Assembly (NCBI RefSeq): GCF_000002235.5
Contig: NW_022145596.1
Coordinates: 1,420,852 to 1,484,851 of the forward strand
Source: Strongylocentrotus purpuratus
Lineage: Eukaryota > Echinodermata > Echinoidea > Camarodonta > Strongylocentrotidae
Direction: 5' to 3'
DNA: 64,000 nt
The notes beneath the pieces were generated by a model that had not been told where the DNA came from, did no database searches, and was given only the letters and a program-made list of their open reading frames with translations. Numbering within the stretch: the first letter of the stretch is position 1; every line of letters starts with the position of its first letter. The position numbers and the translations under genes are program-made. Of this stretch, positions 55,886 through 64,000 are shown piece by piece.

Positions 55886-55950
55886 AATAATAATAATAGT
55901 GGGTTCTTGTAAAGCGCTCATGTCTGTCATACGTGACACTCCTGGCGCTC
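55886..55950. repeat. ATA triplets with AAGCGCTCATG segment
   Basis: AATAATAATAATAG then TTGTAAAGCGCTCATGTCTG, a word shared with L2-like tails but in a different order; probable interspersed-repeat fragment. Confidence 0.35.
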
Positions 55951-56887
55951 CCAATTATTACTTTGGTTTGGTTTTGATTATGAATTTGTTGATATTTTTC
56001 GGTAGGGGGGGGGCGAAGGTTCTCACAATGAACAACAGGCTATTACGTTAACCTGATTTTGGCAGGAAGCCGGGAAGATAGCTTTTATCCAATTCAACCT
56101 TTACACACCTCCTGAAGCGATCTCGTCATAACATGAAATCTTTCTAAGATGGTAAGCAATTCTTTGGAGATGTTGTTTCCGCTATCTTGTTCTCGGAAAT
56201 CGTTATATCTTTGTAGCTTGATATGTGAGCATCTGTTCCGTTCTAAATTGACCAAGATACCCGTTAAGAAAACAGAACGGAAACACTAAACACTAATTGA
56301 AAAGAACACCTACTCGTCGTTAATAGCTCTTTGATAATGAAGAAAAGTAACAGAGTACGAGTGAATGGCCTAATGAAATTATAAGAAACACACTCCTCTC
56401 GCTCTCATGTAGAGGGGTGGTATTCTGGGTTAGCTTGCACTATCAGATGGCTTATGACTCTATTCATGAGGCAAATTCAGTAGGAAAAATCTAATTTCTC
56501 CCCTTGAATTGACATTTAAAATGGAAAGGCCTATTACAGTGAGATCAATCGCTGGTGTGGACAGAAAACGTGTCCAAATTTTTTTTGGGGGGCAAAATGG
56601 AGTTTGTTAATTTATGTTGGCCTAAAATTACAAATTGTAAGTTCATTATTTTTTCCAATTTTTTGTCATCTTTATATAATCTTTTTTTAAAGATACGGAG
56701 ACTGCCCACAAAGTATATTTTCTTAGTCTAATTTCTTAGCTAATTGTTGTTGTAATGTCTCCTAAAACTCATCTAAACAGACCATGGATGTTTAATCTTC
56801 CTGCTCTTTTTGTTAATCTAAGCTTCGGTTTCTCCAAACAACAGTCGTAATTAGGCGTCCTCATAAACATGTCTACCCATCTTCTCT
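55951..56887. other. No feature seen
   Basis: No gene recognised. A G run lies near 56006-56013. Confidence 0.5.
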
Positions 56888-56895
56888 GCGATAGA

Positions 56896-57143
56896 CAGGG
56901 GCGTACGCAGAGGGGGGGGGGGTTGGGGGTTCAACCCCCCCCCCCCCCTTTTGTATTTTTATGTGTATAAACCCCCCTAAAAAACTATTAAAAAAACCTT
57001 TGTTTTTTTTGTTTTTGTTTTAAAAAAAAAAAAAAAAAAAAATTATGCCCACGGCTAACGTAAAGTGACCTTACCCCCCCCCCCCAACGAAAAAAATTTC
57101 AATTTTTCAAATTTCGAGACCAAAAAAAAAAAAGTGTCCGCTT

Positions 57144-57201
<58 letters not shown>

Positions 57202-57308
57202 ACTGAGCGACTTTTCGGCCGGCGCGATTTTCAGATTTTTGGGAGCAAAATATTTTGGGCCAGATTTTAAACCCCTCCCCCCTTGAAAAAATCCTGCGTA
57301 CGCCCCTG
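56896..57308. mobile_element. Non-autonomous hAT-type element, exact 8-bp target duplication, 57-base C run
   Basis: Perfect 15-bp terminal inverted repeats: CAGGGGCGTACGCAG and CTGCGTACGCCCCTG. GCGATAGA is repeated immediately outside both ends (56888-56895 and 57309-57316). CAGGG ends plus an 8-bp duplication define hAT. The interior is mostly homopolymer: G and C runs near the left end, an A run near 57020-57040, a C run near 57076-57087, and 57 consecutive C bases at 57145-57201. The word TTTCAATTTTTCAAATTTCG is shared with the window-end fragment at 63893-64000. No transposase. Confidence 0.93.
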
Positions 57309-57309
57309 G

Positions 57310-58250
57310 CGATAGACATCATGTTCATTACTCTTCACATGATCCCCCCTTTGCCAATGATCCTAAACTAAAAGATCTGTCGCCTTCCATGGTATTTTGC
57401 CCCTCTTTCATGTTAATTGGGGAAACAGTGAGATGATTATATCTTTGCATATTTATTCAGACGTGACATCTGTCATTCATGTTATTGTTTTTGATGAGGT
57501 TCATTCCTAATACTTCGAGTAGGCCTATGGCTCTTGGTGGTACCCTGAGCAGAGACTTGTGAACAGATGGGAAATGTATTTTCTTCAAAAGTCGTATTGA
57601 CGTAAAGAACGGGTTAAGTCTAATGGCCACCTGGGTTTCAGAATCGATCGGGTCTGCATGCATGTCTGCTAGGATTGTTGTTGTTGTTGTTGTTATTGAA
57701 AGTTTGGGCTTTACACAACGCGATTTTATTTTGTAAGCGAGTTTCCCTACAACCAATCCAAAATTCATCTCTCTCTCTCTCTCTCTCTCTCCCCCCCCCC
57801 CCCCTCTTCCTCTTTTTCTCTCTTTCATCCTCTTCCCTTCTCCCCTGCCCCCTTTACCACCCATTCTATTTTTATCCCAGGACCCTAGCTGGGACGATTA
57901 ATCGCCAAGCTTCCCTTAAAAAAGGCCTAGTTTCTGCAGATTTAGAAGACAATTAGGTCAAGATGACTATACGTTGATGACATTTGATCGCGTGAGAGCA
58001 CGCTGTCAAACATCTCGCCCGCCCTCTTCTATCCCCCTCTCTCTCTCTCTCTCTCTCTCTACACCCTATACATCCTTTGATTACTTCGTGTGTATTCCTG
58101 GATATTTCTTAACACCAACTTATAATGCGCCCGTGTGCTTCCCATCTACATTCAATACATGGACGCTTTCGAATGTTTGTTCTCATTATTTTTGACAGGT
58201 TCAAGAAAAGTATTATGAATGATTATGATGCTAAGGATACCCAAATGTAG
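57310..58250. repeat. CT arrays within otherwise featureless DNA
   Basis: CT plus C run at about 57768-57804 and CT at about 58037-58061. No gene is recognised; the minus-strand frame at 57457-57864 is dominated by repeat translation. Confidence 0.6.
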
Positions 58251-58254
58251 ACCC

Positions 58255-58615
58255 ATGTTTCATCAAAATGTACTGGCCCAACTAATTGGAATCAACTGCC
58301 CGAATCTAGTATGCGTTTCATAGAAACCTGACATGCCTTCAAAACCAATCTTCAATCACACATCAAAACATAAGCGTTCTCGAAATTAGATTCCTGTCTA
58401 TTTGAATTGTCATCTAATTTGCCTCTTTTATCATTTAACAATGCTGAACATTTTTAAAGTCATGTGGACTATAATAATAATATAATATGGATGTTTACTT
58501 TATTAATCTATCTAGTATTTTACGTAATATATTTCAATTATTTTTGTATGAACGTCTACAAGCTGAACTGACTATCCTGTGTGACTATGTGATTTAAATA
58601 ACTGAATAAATCAAT
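58255..58615 (+). mobile_element. LINE 3' end relic
   Basis: A reading frame ends TGPTNWNQLPESSMRFIET, stop, then HAFKTNLQSHIKT and a stop near 58373. This is the WNxLP...FKxxLxxH C-terminal motif of CR1/L2/Jockey-like reverse transcriptases with one in-frame TGA. About 240 bp of AT-rich 3' sequence follows, ending near an AATAAA (CTGAATAAATC). Only the last ~40 codons remain. No target duplication. Confidence 0.65.
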
Positions 58616-58644
58616 GTGTTGCGTCTGAACAAGGATGCTATCGT

Positions 58645-58897
58645 AATTTTGTGGCAGGTGATACATTTACGATATGATTTACAGATGGTATTATTACCCC
58701 GGCCATCGGAATTAGGCTTGCCAGCCCACAAACTGTCCACATTCTCCACTCCTATGGACTCTTCCAGCCAGGTGCCATTTCACAGACACTCATTTCTTTT
58801 GCATCCTACCAGTTTCAAATATAACATGAACAAAGTGATTGTTGATGCCTTGCCTTAAGGATGTAAGTGTTGTGACGGAATCGAACCTATGACCAGT
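58645..58897 (-). mobile_element. SINE copy, minus strand, head truncated
   Basis: On the minus strand it reads ATAGGTTCGATTCCG (B box), ACACTTACATCCTTAAGGCA, GGCACCTGGCTGGAA, GAGTGGAGAATGTGGACAGT and GATGGCCGGGGTAATAATAC. The last three align with the body of the SINE at 52105. The A box is missing and the tail is decayed. Confidence 0.75.
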
Positions 58898-60535
58898 CAG
58901 TATATTTTATTTTTATTCTATTTTTATTGTTTTTTGGGGTTTCGTATTTCTCACGTTCAAATCTCTCATTGCCCCCATGTTCCATAATTAAAATCTCACT
59001 TTCTGAACAACATCACTTTCCCCATGTTCCCCTACTTCTCCCAAGCTATCGCACTTACTTCCATTTTCTTGCCTATCTCTCCTATAGCTCTCTTCAGGAT
59101 CGGTTTTATTTCTTTCTTTCTCTTTCCCCTATTCATCTCCAATTACTTGGAGTAAATCTATAGTCTTGTCGTCACACAAGTTACCAGTCCGCCTCAGTGG
59201 TAGCGAGTAAAAAATAAATCGATGTATAGTCGAAAACGAGCCCTGGTCGTTCTTTCTTACCGCTTTCATTGAAAGCTTTCCGTGATTTGAATGTAAAGCA
59301 CTTCTGTAAGTAGAGCAGAGGTCATTCTCTACCACTTTTCGCTTCGATATCTTTGACTTCCCTCAAGTTAATGATCATAGAAATATCCAGAACCTAATTT
59401 ACTGATTAATAGGGGGTTAAAGGAAATGTTATTCGGACCTAGGGTGTACCTCGATAGCCCTGTGTGTGGTGCAGGTGGTGTTGCATTGTATTACCTTCAA
59501 TTTTAAAGGTAGATGTGTACGCATCCCCCCCCCCCCCTCTGCCCGTACATTCGCTACGCCATCGATGTTGTTCCTGTCAGTCACAGTAGATAGCGCAAAT
59601 GGGAGAGTAGTCGCTACGTGACCCAATTAATCCATATACAGCATCGTTATGATAGAAGAAGGAGGATTCTTTTTTTACCCCAAAAGATGATCAATCACCC
59701 CCCCCCCCCCCCCCCGCTCCCTCGCCAAAAAATTAAGAGAAAAGAAAAAAAAGTTCTTATACTTCATGCTTGCCGGGGGGGGTTTAAAAAAATTCCTATA
59801 GACGGTAAGAGAGTTTTAATATTTACAACCGAAATTTTAAGAAGCCATAATATAATAATATAAAACTTGTTAAATTTGAAAATAACCATCAGCCGCACTA
59901 AAACAGAAACACGTCTACTACTTTTTACTACTTATCAGAGCGTTTTTCTGAATCCCTTAATCGGAACACGATATACGTCCACGGTATAACCCCGTTGATT
60001 TCACATCTATAGTAATGAATAAAGTCCCTTTAATCGCATTTAGTATATACTCAAGCTCGACAAAGTCTGATTACTAGCATGTTTAAAAAATCTTACATAA
60101 AATGTAATTATATAAAAAGTAATAAAGGTTAGGAACCCTAAAGAGGCAAAAGCTTGTAAACAGGGCCCCCTGATTTTTTTTAACCTGATTTGTGGCTTTT
60201 CTTTAGGCCATAGTGACCTCATACTGTAGAGAGAGAGAGGGTGTGTGACTGGTCATTACCAACTAGAATATATAATAGTTACCTTGGGTGTATATACATT
60301 GAATTTTAGTAGCGTACGCATTGGTGCAACTAATTGTCACCTCAGGTATTCAAATAGATCTTGCTTTCTCTGGGACATTTTCTAGATTACTGTTGTTGAA
60401 GCTATATACGGTTAAAGCTCATGAATTTCGAGTTAGCCAGCTAAATCAGTCTATCGTTTTTTGTGATCATTGGTTTATTAAAGATAAACAGTTTCATATA
60501 ATAGCAGAAGTTTGTTGTCTGTTTGCATCATGGTT
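58898..60535. other. No gene seen; two C runs
   Basis: C runs at about 59525-59537 and 59698-59715. Open frames have no recognisable family. Confidence 0.5.
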
Positions 60536-61035
60536 TGTTTGTTTGTGTGTTTTTGTTTATTTTTTTTTCGTGTGTTTGTTTATTTGTTTGTTTGGATGTT
60601 TGTTTATTTATTTGTTTGGATGTTTGTTTATTTGTTTGTTTGTGTGTTTGTTTATTTGTTTGTTTGGATGTTTGTTTATTTGTTTGTTTGGATGTTTGTT
60701 TATTTGTTTGTTTGGATGTTTGTTTATTTATTTGTTTGGATGTTTATTTTTTTGTGTGTTTGTTTATTTTGTTTGTTTGAATGTTTGTTTATTTGTTTGT
60801 TTGAATGTTTGTTTATTTGTGTGTTTGTGTTTTATTTATTTGTTTGTTTGGATGTTTGTTTATTTGTTTGTTTGGATGTTTGTTTTTTTGTTTGTTTGGA
60901 TGTTTGTTTATTTGTGTGGTTGTGTGTTTGTTTATTTGTTTGTTTGGATGTTTTTTTATTTGTGTGTTTGTTTATTTGTTTGTTTGGATGTTTGTTTATT
61001 TGTTTGTTTGGATGTTTGTTTGTTTGTGCGCTTGT
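60536..61035 (+). repeat. 24-bp minisatellite, about 20 copies
   Basis: Unit GATGTTTGTTTATTTGTTTG plus TTTG, with variants carrying GTGTG. Because 24 is a multiple of three and the plus strand has few stop triplets, open frames of 250, 179 and about 87 codons cross it in the three plus frames, reading leucine-phenylalanine-valine-cysteine repeats. The ~70 codons before the array in the longest frame have no family resemblance, so no gene is called. Confidence 0.95.
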
Positions 61036-61104
61036 TCGAGGTGCATTTTAAATGCTGCATGGTGGTAAAATAAATTAACGTTTTGTTCTGTTTGCGTGTG
61101 TGTT

Positions 61105-61145
61105 TGCGTGTTTTTCTCTCTCTCTCTCTCTCTTTATCTCTCTTG
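61105..61145. repeat. Short CT array
   Basis: CT units following GTGTTTGCGTG. Confidence 0.9.
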
Positions 61146-62898
61146 TATCTCCTCTCAAATTCCTACAAAACATTTTTCTAGTAAGTCCTTTTTTTTCTTT
61201 GTCTCAAAATATTCTGGTCTACAAGGCATTTCCTTTTTATTGTTATACTTATCACTACCCGACACAGTGCATTTTAATTTCAAAAGAGTTGTGCTGGGGA
61301 AAAATAGAGAGAACGAAAGAGCAACCTTTTTATTACTCGTTTATTTTGGTGCCTGGGATTTCGTACAACACCTTTAGATGCTTATTTCCCACCATCTCAT
61401 TGAGAACTCTAAAATGTTCCGGTATATTGATCCAGCAGGTTTTACGCGGGGTTTTAAAGGGCTTAACAACTGTGATTCCTCCTCTAGAGTCTCATTTAAA
61501 TTTGGAGAGATCCAGGCCAGGGGTATAATGTATTCCTTTCCCGGGCAGGAGGATCTGTTACATGCCGCATTTTATTCATTCATGTGTTACATGAGGAACA
61601 TAAGTTAATTCACTTTACGTGTTACGTGCTCCAGGAATGAAGTTTATAGTATATCGACCATCTTCGTTAAGCATGCATTCCTTACTCTTTTTATTTCTTG
61701 ATGAGAGCGGGGGATGCTTAAGTGAAATAAACCGTTAAAAAGGTGTAAGCATGTACGATCAAAACATCCCACATAAAATATTCTCCCCACCTCTCTCTCT
61801 CTCTCTCTCTCTCTAATTTCTCTCTCATTCTCTCTTACTTTACGTTAAGATTTTCTATTTGTAAAGCTCTAAAAATCTAAAACATAAAGATTTACCATTT
61901 CCTTAATACTTTTTATAATTCATCCATATATTATACATGATATACATGATGTGCATATATTTATATGATATTGCTCAGTATTTCAAATGGCCAAAGTAAA
62001 CACATGCAGTAATATACATGCAGTCTTGCTCAATTTAAGCCAAAAGATTAGCATAGAATAGAAATAAATGGAGAAAGACAACAAGAAGATGGGGAGATGT
62101 GGTCGCCAATCGCCAGCAACTGACGGTGGCAGCCAAGTAGCCAGGTAGGTTCGTGCGGTGAAAAACCTATCAATCCTACAATTATATAATTTTAAGTTTT
62201 TTGGAAATTTTCACCACACGAAAAACCATGACAATTGAGTAAGACTGTACATTCCATGCGTTAACTTTGTTATTTTTCGGGACACCCCTGGAAAGTGCGT
62301 GTTGCTTACATGATTGTGCAACATCAACCTCGCGCACTCAGTGAATCTTAGAGCAAATGTTCGTTCTCTTCTGCATCAACTCGGTATCATTTCACCATGG
62401 CGAGGGTAAGCCATACAACACTCACTGGATTACGTTCCTTCTTCAGTTGTCAATCAGATTCCCCTCAGGAGTAATCATTCAAAATACCAAGCATGGCAAC
62501 CTTAAACCATCAGACTCCTAGCTCTCTGCTCCTCTCGGTGTATCATACGTCTGATATTCGTCTTCTAGTCCATCTAAGGTCAGAAGAAAGTCGTTCAGTT
62601 TCCCACCATTCTCGAGTATACTGATCCTTCAGTCACAGTCATCTTCCAACTGACTGGAATTTTGGCCATTTATGGTAGGCCTAATGTGATTGTTCGGTCT
62701 AGTTACGGTCTCGTGTCGGCCTCGTCAAATCAATTCAAATCATATCAAATCATTTCGTTTCCACAGTCAGGCAAAAATCGATGACAAATTATTATTGTAA
62801 ACAAAAGTGATGGGATCATAAAAAGCAAACAAAGCCTCGTTAGAAATGACCACTGAACAATCAAAGTGTCTTTGGGACTGGGGTATAGGGGGTCGGTG
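61146..62898. other. No gene seen
   Basis: Contains a CT array at about 61793-61814. Overlapping open frames at 61096-61608 have no recognisable family. Confidence 0.5.
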
Positions 62899-62912
62899 GG
62901 GGGGGGGGGGGA
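62899..62912. repeat. G homopolymer run
   Basis: About fourteen G bases inside GGTCGGTGGGG. Confidence 0.9.
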
Positions 62913-63097
62913 GCTATCGCACCAAATTCATGCTGCATCAACTGTCATCAGTACAAGCTACAGGCACTTGAAATGTTTGCGAATCCTTGTATTTGTTACC
63001 ATAGTAATGAGCTTGCTCCCTCATCCTTCTCTTTCTCATTTCCTCTTTGGGGATGAAGCCACTGTCTGGGCTTTTTGATCTGTTGCTTCATTGAATT

Positions 63098-63171
63098 CGT
63101 CTCTCTTCTCTTTCCTTCTTATTCGTCTCCCTCTTGCTATCTCTTTGTCCCTCCCTCTCTTTTCTCTCTTT

Positions 63172-63221
<50 letters not shown>

Positions 63222-63314
63222 CTTCTTCCTCTCTTTCTGGCTCTCTTTCTCCCCTCATCTCCCCCTCTTTCTCTATTATTTATTTTCTATTTCTACTTTC
63301 CCCCGCACTCACTC

Positions 63315-63350
<36 letters not shown>
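63098..63350. repeat. CT-rich tract and (CA)n microsatellite
   Basis: Pyrimidine-rich from about 63098, pure CT at 63178-63212, ending in CA at about 63315-63348. Confidence 0.95.
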
Positions 63351-63758
63351 AACTACGTCAATCAGCCAGGGTTCAGCTACGGTACTAGATGGCAGTCGGT
63401 ATAGAGTGTGACGATCGCCCGGGATCGAACAGGATACGACAACGGAAAGCCCGGGTGCCCTCGGGGCTGGTAAAGGAGAGAAAGACCGAGAGAGTTGACA
63501 ACAACGATCAGTTTGCTGCTTCAAAAATAACCTTCTTCAAAACATTCACGTGTTATCTAAGATCCACCGCGTCTACGATTCAGTTAACCTCGATCATGGA
63601 CCTACTATCTACTCATTAACGGTTAAAATAAAAAGGAAAGACCAAAACCGCATCAGACTTCGACTTGGAATGCCGGCTACATCGTCACCCATTTTACATG
63701 ATACCGAGAGGAAAAAGTAACACATTTGCCAACAAAGATCAACATAAATCGTATTGTT

Positions 63759-63800
<42 letters not shown>

Positions 63801-63890
63801 TGATTGAACACATACTTCCCCATCACTAATTGACCAACATAATATTAATCAAGGTCTACGAATATAATTAGAGTTAAATGTACTGTTTGG
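63351..63890. other. No gene seen; CT array
   Basis: CT array at about 63762-63796. CGATCGCCCGGGATCGAAC near 63.41 kb has a B-box-like word on the minus strand but no A box partner. Confidence 0.5.
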
Positions 63891-63892
63891 TG

Positions 63893-64000
63893 AGGGGGGG
63901 GGGGGGTAAGAGGACACTTTTTTTTTTGTCTCGAAATTTGAAAAATTGACATTTTGTTCCGTTGGGGGGGGGGGGGAATAAGGTCACCTTTTTAGGTCAG
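63893..64000 (-). mobile_element. hAT-family interior fragment running off the window
   Basis: On the minus strand it reads GGTGACCTTATTCC, a C run, AACGGAACAAAATGTCAA, TTTTTCAAATTTCGAGAC, A run, GTGTCCTCTTA, C run. This is the same order as the interior of the element at 56896-57308 (GTGACCTTA, C run, TTTCAAATTTCGAGACC, A run, GTGTCCGCTTA, C run) and of 21633-21695. Its ends lie outside or are missing. Confidence 0.75.

Noticed and set aside
60321..61073. 250-codon plus-strand frame suggestive of a hydrophobic membrane protein
   Set aside because: From codon ~72 onward it is the 24-bp repeat; the leading part is unsupported and all three plus frames are open there.
62277..62300. CGGGACACCCCTGG as the right end of a mariner-like element
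   Set aside because: The bases diverge from the expected GGGACACCCTGTA and no left end lies within reach; it is 30 kb from the end at 32559.
63400..63440. GGGATCGAAC word as a minus-strand Pol III B box
   Set aside because: No A box at the right distance and no SINE body match.

Overview
This window reads as intergenic or deep-intronic DNA from a large, repeat-rich animal genome, most likely a marine invertebrate deuterostome of the sea-urchin type. The assignment is an inference from base composition (AT-rich background), abundant CT/GA and poly-C/G tracts, an L2-like tail motif (aagcgctatata followed by ATT repeats), and hAT, TTAA-type and mariner-like miniature elements. I recognise no host protein-coding gene, no rRNA and no clearly functional tRNA. 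The longer open frames are low-complexity reading frames through CT, TTC, GT or minisatellite DNA, or fragments of retrotransposon proteins. Small host exons inside a long intron cannot be excluded by eye.

Layout. 1-7 kb: a mariner-like MITE (83-664), SINE pieces with a tRNA-like module (749-1350), and a 5'-truncated LINE reverse-transcriptase relic on the minus strand (5250-6628). 9-19 kb: two hairpin MITEs with identical GGCCCGAATTC ends, an L2-like LINE relic (13460-13913), a 58-bp minisatellite with a 5-unit higher-order period (14191-15080), and two copies of a TTAA-flanked MITE family. 20-25 kb: a hAT-type element with an exact 8-bp target duplication (20670-21212), a 367-bp tandem duplication carrying a hAT end, the first copy of a dispersed 285-bp duplicate, a TTC tract and a GC-rich foldback built of CCGGACC-like words (24112-24718). 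25-35 kb: mostly featureless, with a GA tract, a degenerate minisatellite, a TTAA-flanked MITE (30634-30895) and one mariner-like end. 35.8-37.5 kb: the 3' part of an L1/Tx1-type LINE with poly(A) and a perfect 9-bp target duplication.

39.3-42.2 kb: the most striking structure, a 2,875-bp foldback element with arms of more than 1 kb, AG...CT termini and an exact 6-bp target duplication. Those terminal features resemble Polinton/Maverick elements, but no Polinton gene is visible. 44-64 kb: CT/GT tracts, the second copy of the 285-bp duplicate, the third TTAA MITE, a nearly complete tRNA-derived SINE (52105-52471) whose tail matches the L2-like LINE tails in the window, two more LINE relics, a second hAT-type element with an exact 8-bp duplication and a 57-base C run (56896-57308), and a 24-bp minisatellite (60536-61045).

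There is no gene cooperation to describe. The functional logic is parasitic: non-autonomous SINEs and MITEs depend on enzymes from LINEs and transposons encoded elsewhere, and the LINE copies here are all broken.
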